Source: TMED78 sp036337035
GTDB lineage: Bacteria; Pseudomonadota; Gammaproteobacteria; Steroidobacterales; Rariloculaceae
Reading direction: 5' to 3'
Assembly (NCBI GenBank): GCA_036337035.1
Contig: JAYZFC010000002.1
Coordinates: 248,001 to 312,000 of the forward strand
Length of the DNA: 64,000 nucleotides
Shown here in pieces: positions 54,578-63,467 of this stretch. A model generated the notes under the pieces. It ran no database searches. It was given only the letters and a program-made list of their open reading frames with translations, and was not told the origin of the DNA. The translations under genes and the position numbers were made by a program. Numbering within the stretch: the stretch's first letter is position 1; each line of letters starts with the position of its first letter.

Positions 54578-56605
54578 ATGAATCCAAATACAGCTTTATG
54601 GCTTTGCCTAGGTGCTTCTTTTTTAGCAATTTTTTATGGTGTTATTTCTGCCAAGTGGGTCGTAGATCAATCACCAGGTAATGATGCAATGCAGAAAATT
54701 GCTGCCGCAATTCAGGAGGGTGCAAATGCTTATATGAATAGACAATATTCATATATCAGTATGGTTGGGCTTGTATTATTTATTATTTTAGGTTTCTCGT
54801 TAAGCTGGGCTACAGCAATAGGTTTTGCCATTGGCGCATTATTTTCTGCACTTGCTGGGTACATAGGAATGTTTGTCTCCGTTAGAGCAAATGTTCGTAC
54901 CTCTCAGGCAGCTACTGAAGGGATCAATCCTGCTCTTATGCTAGCTTTTAGGGGAGGCGCTATTACAGGATTACTAGTTGTCGGCTTAGGTCTCCTAGGC
55001 GTTTCTGGCTATTACACAATTTTAATGAATCTTGGATATAATACCGACCAAACTCTAAATGCTTTGGTTGGCCTAGCTTTTGGAGGCTCACTTATATCAA
55101 TTTTTGCTAGACTTGGTGGTGGAATCTTTACTAAAGGTGCTGATGTTGGAGCTGATCTAGTTGGAAAAGTAGAAGCAGGTATTCCTGAAGATGACCCTCG
55201 CAACCCAGCAGTTATTGCTGATAATGTTGGTGATAATGTAGGAGATTGTGCTGGAATGGCCGCTGATTTATTTGAAACATATGCTGTTACAGTAATTGCT
55301 ACCATGATATTAGGGGGCCTTAGCGTAGAAACATTAGGGATAAATGCAGTGTTGTATCCAATGGTTCTTGGAGGCGTATCTATTATTGCCTCAATAATTG
55401 GAACCTTTTTTGTACGAACAAGCGATGGAAAAGTAATGAAAGCGCTATACAAGGGTGTAATTGTTTCAGGAATTCTTGCAGCAATAGCTTTTTATCCAGT
55501 AACTAATATTATGATGGCTAATAACTCTATGAGTTTATTTTTATCATCCTTAATTGGACTACTTTTAACAGCGGCTATGGTTGTTATCACTGAATACTAT
55601 ACAGGTACAGATTTTAAACCTGTTAAAGATGTGGCTGGTGCCTCTACAACTGGAGATGCTACTAATATCATTGCTGGACTAGGTGTTTCTATGAAATCTA
55701 CAGGGCTTCCGGTTATAGCAGTATGTGTATCTATATTTGTTGCTTATGAGCTAGCAGGCTTATATGGAATAGCTATTGCTGCAACAAGCATGCTATCAAT
55801 GACAGGAATGATAGTTGCTCTTGATGCATTTGGTCCTATTACCGATAATGCTGGTGGTATAGCTGAAATGTCTGATCTGCCATCAGAAGTTAGAAATATT
55901 ACGGATGCATTAGATGCTGTTGGTAACACTACAAAAGCAGTAACAAAAGGCTATGCAATTGGGTCAGCTGGTCTTGCAGCTCTTGTTTTATTTGCTGACT
56001 ATACTCATAAATTAGAAGAAGCTGGAATTACAAATGTTACGTTTGACCTTTCAAACCATAGAGTGATTATTGGTTTATTTATTGGTGGTCTTGTACCTTA
56101 TATTTTTGGAGCAATGGCAATGGAAGCTGTAGGTCGTGCAGCATCTTCTGTTGTTGAAGAAGTTCGTCGTCAATTTAAAGAAATCTCAGGAATAATGGAA
56201 GGTAAAGCCCAACCTGATTATTCAACTGCAGTAGACTTGCTTACAAAATCAGCAATTAAAGAAATGATCATACCCTCACTCCTCCCAATTTTAGTACCTA
56301 TAGTAATTGGAAAATTACTTGGAGTTCAGGCCTTAGGGGGTGTTTTAATGGGTACGATAATTACAGGAATATTTATTGCTATCTCTATGACTACTGGTGG
56401 AGGCGCATGGGATAACGCAAAAAAATATATTGAAGATGGTAATTGTGGGGGCAAAGGTTCCGATGCACATAAGGCAGCAGTAACTGGGGATACAGTAGGA
56501 GATCCATATAAAGATACTGCTGGACCAGCTATAAACCCTTTAATAAAAATTATAAATATTGTAGCTCTTTTAGCGGTGCCTCTCCTCGGAACCCCTCTAA
56601 TATAG
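54578..56605 (+). CDS. hppA: Proton-pumping inorganic pyrophosphatase, K+-independent type
   Basis: Membrane-bound PPase that couples PPi hydrolysis to H+ export. 675 residues and about 16 transmembrane helices. Catalytic regions: DVGADLVGKVEAGIPEDDPR (189-208) followed by DNVGDNVGDCAGMAADLFE, and near the end AWDNAKKYIEDG with DTVGDPYKDTAGPA. Residues Lys453 and Thr456 in GNTTKAVTKGYAIGSAG are the signature of K+-independent H+ pumps. AAGGGG ribosome site. Pairs with pfp upstream; pcm follows by 13 bases. Confidence 0.96.
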   Translation: MNPNTALWLCLGASFLAIFYGVISAKWVVDQSPGNDAMQKIAAAIQEGANAYMNRQYSYISMVGLVLFIILGFSLSWATAIGFAIGALFSALAGYIGMFVSVRANVRTSQAATEGINPALMLAFRGGAITGLLVVGLGLLGVSGYYTILMNLGYNTDQTLNALVGLAFGGSLISIFARLGGGIFTKGADVGADLVGKVEAGIPEDDPRNPAVIADNVGDNVGDCAGMAADLFETYAVTVIATMILGGLSVETLGINAVLYPMVLGGVSIIASIIGTFFVRTSDGKVMKALYKGVIVSGILAAIAFYPVTNIMMANNSMSLFLSSLIGLLLTAAMVVITEYYTGTDFKPVKDVAGASTTGDATNIIAGLGVSMKSTGLPVIAVCVSIFVAYELAGLYGIAIAATSMLSMTGMIVALDAFGPITDNAGGIAEMSDLPSEVRNITDALDAVGNTTKAVTKGYAIGSAGLAALVLFADYTHKLEEAGITNVTFDLSNHRVIIGLFIGGLVPYIFGAMAMEAVGRAASSVVEEVRRQFKEISGIMEGKAQPDYSTAVDLLTKSAIKEMIIPSLLPILVPIVIGKLLGVQALGGVLMGTIITGIFIAISMTTGGGAWDNAKKYIEDGNCGGKGSDAHKAAVTGDTVGDPYKDTAGPAINPLIKIINIVALLAVPLLGTPLI

Positions 56606-56618
56606 TGATCTAGCTTAT

Positions 56619-57269
56619 ATGAATCCTAAATTAGCCCGCTCTCAAATGCTAAAGCAGCAAATTCGAGCCTGGGAAGTGCTTGATGAAAAGGTGTTAGAGG
56701 CAATGGAGTCTATACCTAGGGAGTTATTTGTCCCAGAAGGTTTTACTGATTTCGCATTTGCAGATATGGAAATACCTTTATCAAATGATGAATATATGAT
56801 GGCGCCAAAAATTGAAGGGAAGCTGCTACAAGCACTAGAAATAACAAAAAAAGATAAAGTCTTAGAAGTTGGTACAGGTAGTGGCTATCTAACCGCCTGC
56901 CTAGCTTATTTGTCAAAAGAAGTATTATCTATAGATATTTATGAAGATTTTTTAATAAAAACAAAAGAAAAGCTAGCACATCAAAAAATTAAAAATGTAA
57001 ATCTTTCTCTTTTAGATATATTCGTAATTGATCAAAAAAATAAATATGATGTTATAGTATTCACCGGGTCATTGAAAAAGTTTCAAAGAAATTTTCTTAA
57101 TTTATTAAATCCTCAGGGTAGAATTTTTGCAACTATAGGAGAGCTTCCAATTATGGAGTCTCAAATTATTACTTCTGACAACCAGAATGCGTTAATTCAA
57201 GATAAAATTTTTGAAACCTGTCTGCCTCCCTTAAAAAATGAAACCTTCAACAAGCCTTTTTTTCTTTAA
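56619..57269 (+). CDS. Protein-L-isoaspartate O-methyltransferase-like protein
   Basis: 216 residues of the PCMT family. SAM site VLEVGTGSGYLTACLAYL, and an N-terminal domain with SIPRELFVPEGFTDFAFAD typical of isoaspartyl methyltransferases. The variant lying upstream of tolC in pseudomonads and relatives is this type. The PCMT substrate region is shorter than in E. coli Pcm, so true isoaspartyl repair is not assured. ATG start; 39 bases before tolC. Confidence 0.85.
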   Translation: MNPKLARSQMLKQQIRAWEVLDEKVLEAMESIPRELFVPEGFTDFAFADMEIPLSNDEYMMAPKIEGKLLQALEITKKDKVLEVGTGSGYLTACLAYLSKEVLSIDIYEDFLIKTKEKLAHQKIKNVNLSLLDIFVIDQKNKYDVIVFTGSLKKFQRNFLNLLNPQGRIFATIGELPIMESQIITSDNQNALIQDKIFETCLPPLKNETFNKPFFL

Positions 57270-57308
57270 TAACTATAACTTATGCTTATAGATTAGATAA
57301 AATGTATA

Positions 57309-58712
57309 ATGACATTTATGAATAAATTAATTCTTAATTCATTACTTATTTTTTTGATAACTTATACTATGCCGTTGCATAGCTCTGAAAATCTTTTAAG
57401 CATATATGAAAAAGCGCTTGATCATGACCCTACTATCAGAGCTGCTAAAGCAAATTATCAAGCAACTCTCGAGCTAAAACCACAAGCTATGAGTTATTTC
57501 TTTCCTTCTTTAACACTTAATACCTCCTCGACCCAGTCTGATTCAGAAGATATGAATCCTATGCCTGATTATAGAACTGGTCGTCCTATAACTGGGACAA
57601 CAGGAACAGGCTCCTATAGAGAAGCGAGATCAATTAGCCTAAACCTAAATCAAACTATTTTTGATATGACTGCAATAACTGGATTAAGCCTAACAAATAA
57701 AAGATTAGCTCAAGCTGAAGCGTTGTATAACTATGAAAAACAAAACTTATTGTTACGTGTCTCAGAATCATACTTCAATGTCTTGGGAGCGCAAGATAGG
57801 TTAATTGCCCAAACAACAGCTAGAGAAGCAATTGGAAGACAATTAGATCTAGCTAAAAGTAGATTTGAATTAGGCCTTATACCAATAACAGATGTTCAAG
57901 AATCACAAGCAGGATATGACCTAGCGATTGCATCAGAAATTGAATCAAAAAGACTACTTTCTTCTGCTAAAGAATTTCTTAGAGAGATAATAGGTGAATA
58001 TATTGATGATCTTTCAGTTCCTAGAGTTGATATGCCCCTAATAAGCCCTGAGCCAAGCAATATAGATGAATGGGTTGAAATGTCACTAAAACAAAACTTA
58101 GCACTTATCTCGAGTAAAATTAATACAGAAATAGCTGAAGACAATATAAAAATACAAAGAGGCAATAGATTACCTGTTATTACCTTTTCTGGTAACTTGA
58201 GCGAAAGCAATACGGATGTTACAAGATCATTATTCTGTGTCGATGAAGAAGAATGTCCAGTTAGAATAAATTCAAATACTGCGCCAGAAGGATATAATGT
58301 CTCATTAAACATAAGTTTTCCCATATTTACAGGAGGCTTTAACAGTTCAAAAATTAGACAATCTATTCACGAACATCGTGCAGCTGAGGAATCGACTGAA
58401 AGTATTGCCAGGCAAACAGAAAGGGTAACTAGAGACTCATTTCTGGGGGTTGTTTCTGAGATATCAAGGGTTAATGCACTGACTCAGGCCGTTCAATCCT
58501 CTAGAACTGCTTTACTTGCTACTGAGGCTGGTTTTGAAGTAGGAACTAGAACAGCAGTCGATGTACTCGTTTCTCAAAATTCATTAGCTCAGGCTGAGAC
58601 TAACCTAGCAAGAAGTAAGTACGATTACATTCTTAATGTTCTCCTATTAAGACAATCAGTTGGAGACCTATCTATAAAAGATATTCATGAAATAAATTCA
58701 TGGCTTAATTAA
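57309..58712 (+). CDS. tolC: Outer-membrane efflux channel TolC
   Basis: Trimeric outer-membrane exit duct for drug efflux pumps and type I secretion. 467 residues; signal peptide ends near PLHS-SE. Two OEP repeats are visible, each with long coiled-coil helices (SISLNLNQTIFDM, KSRFELGLIPITDVQESQA in repeat one; NISFPIFTGGFNSSKIRQS, EVGTRTAVDVLVSQNSLAQAE in repeat two). The start could also be the ATG at 57318. Only 6 bases separate its stop from that of convergent hldE. Confidence 0.94.
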   Translation: MTFMNKLILNSLLIFLITYTMPLHSSENLLSIYEKALDHDPTIRAAKANYQATLELKPQAMSYFFPSLTLNTSSTQSDSEDMNPMPDYRTGRPITGTTGTGSYREARSISLNLNQTIFDMTAITGLSLTNKRLAQAEALYNYEKQNLLLRVSESYFNVLGAQDRLIAQTTAREAIGRQLDLAKSRFELGLIPITDVQESQAGYDLAIASEIESKRLLSSAKEFLREIIGEYIDDLSVPRVDMPLISPEPSNIDEWVEMSLKQNLALISSKINTEIAEDNIKIQRGNRLPVITFSGNLSESNTDVTRSLFCVDEEECPVRINSNTAPEGYNVSLNISFPIFTGGFNSSKIRQSIHEHRAAEESTESIARQTERVTRDSFLGVVSEISRVNALTQAVQSSRTALLATEAGFEVGTRTAVDVLVSQNSLAQAETNLARSKYDYILNVLLLRQSVGDLSIKDIHEINSWLN

Positions 58713-58718
58713 AAAAAA

Positions 58719-60131
58719 TTATTCTTTTATAGCTTTTTTAATAATTTCTGAACTAGAAAAACCTTCTATAAAAGATAAAGACATCACTGAACCTCCATTT
58801 TTTAATACGATATCCCCACCAATTATCTCTGTGTCCTTATAATCACCGCCCTTCACTAAAACATTAGGAATAATTTCAGAAATAAGATCTTTTGGAGTTT
58901 GCTCTGAGAAAGAAATAACCCAATCAACACAAGATAAAGCATAAAGCATTTTTGCCCTATCTTTTAAAGTCATGATTGGCCTATCTTTACCCTTAATCTT
59001 TTTAATAGATTCATCATCGTTAATAGCAACTATTAATTTATCTCCTTTCGATTTAGCCTCTGCAAGATATGAAATATGTCCTGGATGTAAAATATCAAAA
59101 CAACCATTTGTCATTACTATTCTTTCCCCTTTTTTTTTGGATTCATTTACTAATTCCAACAAACCCTCTCTAGAATAAATTTCTCTTTCTATAGATTTTT
59201 TTTTAGCAATTGCCTCTTCTAGTTCTTGAGGAAAAATGGAAGCTACTCCTATCTTTTTAACAACCAAACCTGCTGAAATATTTGCAATATAAGCTGCCTT
59301 ATCAATTGATAAATTACCTGCTATACATGCTGAAAACATTGCTATTACAGTATCCCCTGCACCTGTGACATCATAAACTTCTCTTGCTTCGGCGTTAAAT
59401 GTAGTAGGTTTTACAGATGAAGAAAAAAGTGTCATTCCTTTTTCTCCTCTAGTCACTAAAAGACCATCTAATTGCATGCTCTTTCTTAATTCTTTACCTT
59501 TTTTAATAAATCCTTCTTCATCTTCCCAACCACCAACAACATTCATAAACTCATTTTCATTAGGAGTAATTAAACTAGCTCCTTTATAGTTATCAAAGGT
59601 AGGTTTTTTTGGATCAACAACTATAGGTATTTTTTTATTTTTAGCTTCAATGATCATCTCTTCAATAATATTAAGAGTGCCCTTATTATAATCAGAAAAA
59701 ATAACTAAATTATTTCCTTTAAGACAATCCTTGTAGCTCTTGAGCAGTCTACTTTCATGACCATAAATGAGCTGTTCTTGATCTAGTCTAATTAACTGGT
59801 GATTTTTTGATAATACCCTTTGCTTATGAATTGTAGGAAAATTCATTTCTAGAGAATTAAAAATAATATTTTTCTGCTTTTTTAGAAGCTTAGTTAAAAT
59901 TTTCCCATTCTCATCCTTGCCTATAACGCTCAAGAGGGTTGCTTCAACGCCTAATGTAGCTAAATTTAATGCAACATTGGCTGCTCCTCCTGGGCGATAA
60001 TCACGGCGTCCTACCTTTACAACAGGAACTGGCGCCTCAGGAGATAAACGACTAACTTCACCAAACAAGTATTCATCCAGCATAGAGTCACCTACGACTA
60101 GGATTTTAAGTTTGCTGAATTTTGGAATCAT
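58719..60131 (-). CDS. hldE: Bifunctional heptose kinase / adenylyltransferase HldE
   Basis: Makes ADP-heptose for the LPS inner core. 470 residues from the ATG at 60131; the open frame reaches GTG 60176 inside nrdJb but E. coli-like length and the start IPKFSKLKILVVGDSM favour the ATG. N-terminal ribokinase-fold kinase (GGAANVALNLATLG, AREVYDVTGAGDTVIAMF), C-terminal nucleotidyltransferase with TNGCFDILHPGHISYL. It lies 22 bases after nrdJb but is functionally unrelated. Confidence 0.96.
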   Translation of the reverse strand: MIPKFSKLKILVVGDSMLDEYLFGEVSRLSPEAPVPVVKVGRRDYRPGGAANVALNLATLGVEATLLSVIGKDENGKILTKLLKKQKNIIFNSLEMNFPTIHKQRVLSKNHQLIRLDQEQLIYGHESRLLKSYKDCLKGNNLVIFSDYNKGTLNIIEEMIIEAKNKKIPIVVDPKKPTFDNYKGASLITPNENEFMNVVGGWEDEEGFIKKGKELRKSMQLDGLLVTRGEKGMTLFSSSVKPTTFNAEAREVYDVTGAGDTVIAMFSACIAGNLSIDKAAYIANISAGLVVKKIGVASIFPQELEEAIAKKKSIEREIYSREGLLELVNESKKKGERIVMTNGCFDILHPGHISYLAEAKSKGDKLIVAINDDESIKKIKGKDRPIMTLKDRAKMLYALSCVDWVISFSEQTPKDLISEIIPNVLVKGGDYKDTEIIGGDIVLKNGGSVMSLSFIEGFSSSEIIKKAIKE

Positions 60132-60153
60132 TTTTATTTTTCGTTCTTGCCTC

Positions 60154-60861
60154 TTAACCACACTTGGAATAACCACAACTCAGACAGGTCATGCAACCAT
60201 CCATCATTACCGCGGCTGCGGTATTACATTTAACGCATAATTGAGCACCTTTAGGAAAGTTATTTTCTGAAAAGGCATCCTTTTGTTTTTCCTGCGACTC
60301 AAACTCCTCTCTTTTTTTATCAATAATTTTTTTTTGCTCTTCTGTTAATGTATCAGACTCTAATAGGCCAATTTGAATTAGGTGCTTTTCAACAATATAT
60401 CCCAACTCTGCAATTATAGAGGGCATATATGTTCCACCAGCTTGCCAATAACCACCTCTAGGATCAAAAACAGACTTTAATTCATCGACGATAAAATTTG
60501 CATCCCCACCCTTCCGAAAGACTGCTGACATCACTCTTGTTAAAGCTACTATCCATTGATAATGATCCAAATTCTTTGAATTTATAAAAATTTCAAAAGG
60601 CCTTCTTTTTTCATGCTCGGTTCCCTCATTTAAAACAATATCATTAATTGTCACATACATTGCATGGTCCGAAACAGGTGTTTTAACCTTATAGGTTGAG
60701 CCAATAAGCATATCTGGCCTTTCAAGCTTTTCATGCATCCTTATTACTTTGGATTCGTTAGAGATATCCTCTTTTGCTAAATCAGGAATATCTTTATCGC
60801 TAGAATCGCTGGTAAGAACCTTATAATCAACTATCTTTGATTTTATATTTATAATTGTCAT
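60154..60861 (-). CDS. nrdJb: Class II ribonucleotide reductase small component NrdJb (TSCPD domain)
   Basis: 235 residues. The TSCPD-type domain (PFEIFINSKNLDHYQWIVALTR, VDELKSVFDPRGGYW) is the detached C-terminal part of a class II reductase, as in the Pseudomonas NrdJa/NrdJb pair. The C-terminus has a CVKCN and CLSCGYSKC cysteine cluster that probably binds zinc or shuttles electrons to the active site. The ATG at 60861 overlaps the nrdJa stop as TGATG; a TTG one codon before is the alternative. Confidence 0.88.
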   Translation of the reverse strand: MTIINIKSKIVDYKVLTSDSSDKDIPDLAKEDISNESKVIRMHEKLERPDMLIGSTYKVKTPVSDHAMYVTINDIVLNEGTEHEKRRPFEIFINSKNLDHYQWIVALTRVMSAVFRKGGDANFIVDELKSVFDPRGGYWQAGGTYMPSIIAELGYIVEKHLIQIGLLESDTLTEEQKKIIDKKREEFESQEKQKDAFSENNFPKGAQLCVKCNTAAAVMMDGCMTCLSCGYSKCG

Positions 60862-63011
60862 CAAAGTTTACCGTAATAGCCTTCTTTCAATGCATCAAAT
60901 AAATTAGCCGCACTATGAATTTCACCATCATACTCAATCTCTTCATCTCCTTTTGCTTCAACTTTTGTTCCATCCTCTAATGTAAAAATATAAGAGGTAT
61001 TCTTTAGATCTTTTTCCTTTACCAAGACACCTTGGAAAGCTTCAGGATTAAACCTAAAGGTTGTACAACCTTTTAAACCTTTCTCATATGCGTACAAATA
61101 AATATCCTTGAAATCTTCATAGTCATAGTCTTGAGGAACATTTGCAGTTTTTGAGATAGATGAGTCAATCCAATATTGAGAAGCAGCTTGAATATCTACA
61201 TGCTCTTTTGGTGAAATATTTTCTGAACTTACAAAATAACTTGGGAGCTCTTGCTCGGGTGATGTTGCTTCAGGAGTTGCATCTGGGTTCATTAGTTCTC
61301 TATAAGCAAGAAGCTCAAAAGAAAACACATCTACCTTTTCTTTAGTTTTCTTACCCTCTTTTATTACATTCCTAAAATAATGATGGGCAAAAGAAGGCTC
61401 TATACCATTGCTAGCATTATTTGCTAGTGATAATGAAATTGTCCCTGTTGGCGCTATTGAACTATGGTGAGTGAATCGAGATCCATATTTTGAAAGCTCT
61501 TCTACTAAATTAGGAGATACCTCTGCAACCTTCTGCATATAACGACTATACTTAGCATGTAAAACACTTCCAGAGATTGTGTCTCCTTTATGCCAACCAT
61601 CTGTAACCATTTCCGGTCTCTTGTTTAGCATTTCTTCAGATACAATAAAATTTTTAGAGAGAATAGGTGCTGGCCCTTTTTCTTTCGAAAGTTCTAAGGC
61701 AACCTCCCATCCAGTTATAGCTAGTTCTCTGGAGACATCTTCTGTAAATTTTATGGATTCCTTAGAACCGTACTTTATACCTAATAAACTTAGTGTTGAG
61801 CCTAAGCCTAAAAATCCCATGCCATGACGCCTCTTATATAATATTTCATCTCTCTGAGTACCTAATGGCAACCCATTTATCTCAACAACATTATCTAACA
61901 TTCTTGTGAAAACCCTAACTACCTCTTTAAACTTGCTCCAATCAAACTCAGCATCAGGAGTAAAGGGGTTATCAACAAACTTTGTTAGGTTTACCGAACC
62001 TAATAAGCATGCTCCATAGGCTGGTAAAGGCTGCTCTCCACATGGATTCGTTGCTCTAATATTTTCACACCACCAGTTATTATTGTATTCATTAACCCTA
62101 TCAATCAGAACAAAACCTGGTTCAGCAAAATCGTAAGTAGAAGACATAATTGTATCCCACATCCTTTTTGCTGGAACTTCTTTGTAAACCCTACAGGCAG
62201 TTAGTCCATTCTCTTTTTGGAGATAATCTCCTGAAATAGGCCATTCTCGCCAAATAACTTGTTTCTCATCGCTAATGTCTATGCCATCCTCATCAACTTC
62301 TTTCTGAGTAATTGGAAATGCAAGCATCCAAAGCTTATTTTCCTTTACTGCATTCATGAACTCATCAGTAATAAGAAGCGATAAATTAAATTGTCTTAAT
62401 CTGCCATCCTCCCTCTTAGCTTTGATGAATTCCATAACATCTGGGTGCCCAACATCGAAAGTACCCATCTGCGCGCCCCTCCTGCCGCCAGCAGAAGATA
62501 CTGTAAAACACATTTTGTCATAGATATCCATAAACGAAAGTGGGCCTGATGTATATGCTCCAGCACCTGAAACATACGCACCCCTTGGTCGAAGAGTTGA
62601 AAATTCATAACCAATTCCACATCCTGCCTTTAAAGTTAATCCTGCTTCTTGAACTTTCTCTAAAATTTCATGCATAGAATCTGCTATTGTTCCTGAAACA
62701 GTGCAATTAATTGTTGAAGTAGCTGGTTTATGAAGTCCTGCTCCAGCATTAGATATAATCCTTCCTGCTGGAATAGCGCCATTTTGCAACGCCCAAACAA
62801 ATTTCTTAAACCAGATATTTTTCTTTTCCTCAGATCCTTCAACTTCAGATAAAGCTCTTGCTACCCTTTCATATGTCGACTGGATATCCTTATCTACTGG
62901 TTCAGATGTTTTAGTTTTTAATCTATATTTGGTATCCCAAATACTTTGAGAAGCATCTTGAAGTGGTAATTCAGAAAGGGTTAGGCATTTATCTTGCAGG
63001 GCTGATTTCAT
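60861..63011 (-). CDS. nrdJa: Adenosylcobalamin-dependent ribonucleotide reductase NrdJa
   Basis: Large catalytic part of an oxygen-independent, B12-dependent reductase that makes deoxyribonucleotides. 716 residues from the ATG at 63011, which has GGAG about 13 bases upstream; an earlier TTG at 63029 is less likely. Active-site features: AGCGIGYEFSTLRPRG, ATNPCGEQPLPAYGACLLGSVNL with the thiyl-radical region, and SIAPTGTISLSLANNASNGIEP. Together with NrdJb it makes a complete enzyme, so this pathway needs adenosylcobalamin. No class I or III genes are in the window. An NrdR box lies upstream. Confidence 0.95.
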   Translation of the reverse strand: MKSALQDKCLTLSELPLQDASQSIWDTKYRLKTKTSEPVDKDIQSTYERVARALSEVEGSEEKKNIWFKKFVWALQNGAIPAGRIISNAGAGLHKPATSTINCTVSGTIADSMHEILEKVQEAGLTLKAGCGIGYEFSTLRPRGAYVSGAGAYTSGPLSFMDIYDKMCFTVSSAGGRRGAQMGTFDVGHPDVMEFIKAKREDGRLRQFNLSLLITDEFMNAVKENKLWMLAFPITQKEVDEDGIDISDEKQVIWREWPISGDYLQKENGLTACRVYKEVPAKRMWDTIMSSTYDFAEPGFVLIDRVNEYNNNWWCENIRATNPCGEQPLPAYGACLLGSVNLTKFVDNPFTPDAEFDWSKFKEVVRVFTRMLDNVVEINGLPLGTQRDEILYKRRHGMGFLGLGSTLSLLGIKYGSKESIKFTEDVSRELAITGWEVALELSKEKGPAPILSKNFIVSEEMLNKRPEMVTDGWHKGDTISGSVLHAKYSRYMQKVAEVSPNLVEELSKYGSRFTHHSSIAPTGTISLSLANNASNGIEPSFAHHYFRNVIKEGKKTKEKVDVFSFELLAYRELMNPDATPEATSPEQELPSYFVSSENISPKEHVDIQAASQYWIDSSISKTANVPQDYDYEDFKDIYLYAYEKGLKGCTTFRFNPEAFQGVLVKEKDLKNTSYIFTLEDGTKVEAKGDEEIEYDGEIHSAANLFDALKEGYYGKL

Positions 63012-63118
63012 TGTTATCGACTTCTCCAAAAATTAAAAAAACTCATATTTCTAATTTTTATGAATAAGAAATATCATTTTATAAATCTAGAACTATGTAT
63101 TCTTTTAAAAATACTTAA

Positions 63119-63134
63119 ACACAATATATTGTGA
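63119..63134. promoter_or_regulatory. NrdR box upstream of nrdJab
   Basis: ACACAATATATTGTGA matches 15 of 16 positions of the NrdR consensus acaCwAtATaTwGtgt. NrdR represses ribonucleotide reductase genes when dATP is high. It lies about 108 bases before the nrdJa ATG and just downstream of the candidate promoter. NrdR usually binds two boxes about 31 bases apart; a clear second copy at that spacing is not seen (a weak match is centred 29 bases away at about 63097). Confidence 0.7.
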
Positions 63135-63148
63135 TTAAGTATGTCTAG

Positions 63149-63175
63149 ATTATGCATCTAATGTGTCGCTGTCAA
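63149..63175 (-). promoter_or_regulatory. Candidate nrdJab promoter
   Basis: Minus-strand TTGACA (63170-63175), 15-base spacer, CATAAT (63149-63154). The -35 is perfect and the -10 is 5/6, but the spacer is short. The NrdR box would sit at about +8 to +30, a sensible repressor position. Confidence 0.45.
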
Positions 63176-63349
63176 GCTAATATACTAAAAATAATAGAAA
63201 TAAAAAAATGCTTATAAAACATATATATAAAATAAATACTGACAAACTCATTAGCTAAATATCTAGTATTTAAGGTCCTTTTGGCAAAATGTAGAGATTA
63301 CTATATATAGTATTTAGTATCCCCAAGAAATCTACTCAGAATCTACAAA

Positions 63350-63370
63350 ATATCCACAAATTTATCCACA
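63350..63370 (+). promoter_or_regulatory. Pair of DnaA-box-like sites
   Basis: ATATCCACA (63350-63358) and the exact consensus TTATCCACA (63362-63370), 12 bases apart in the same direction. DnaA controls nrdAB in E. coli, so a role at nrdJab or in local replication control is possible. A single perfect box is expected about once by chance in a window this size; the adjacent near-match makes it a little better than chance. Confidence 0.4.
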
Positions 63371-63431
63371 AGAAATAATTTTATTTTTATAACTCGATTT
63401 TTATTAATTATGTAAAATTAATAACATATTT

Positions 63432-63437
63432 TATAAT
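63432..63437 (+). promoter_or_regulatory. Candidate -10 element for the DegP-type gene
   Basis: TATAAT 31 bases before the ATG at 63468. No convincing -35 at 16-18 bases, and no sigmaE-type GGAACTT element was seen. Supported by position only. Confidence 0.3.
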
Positions 63438-63467
63438 TAAGAAAAATATTAACCGGGATATTGCATT

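Larger units (their letters stand above)
63012..63467. other. Intergenic region between nrdJa and the DegP-type gene
   Basis: The only gap over 300 bases. It is very AT-rich and holds, from left to right, the nrdJ leader, an NrdR box (63119-63134), a candidate nrdJ promoter (63149-63175), two DnaA-box-like sites (63350-63370) and a TATAAT upstream of the protease gene (63432-63437). No cobalamin riboswitch, tRNA or further open frame with a plausible start was seen. Confidence 0.6.

Noticed and set aside
55012..55452. 146-codon open frame antisense to hppA
   Set aside because: Pro/Ser/Thr-rich translation with no motif, fully opposite a highly conserved coding region; a shadow of hppA.
57896..58324. 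142-codon frame antisense to tolC
   Set aside because: Ser/Leu-rich shadow frame with no ribosome site or recognisable domain.
63012..63170. Cobalamin riboswitch in the nrdJ leader
   Set aside because: The leader is only about 130 bases and no B12 box (GCCACTG) or multi-stem structure is visible. The NrdR box explains the conserved element better.
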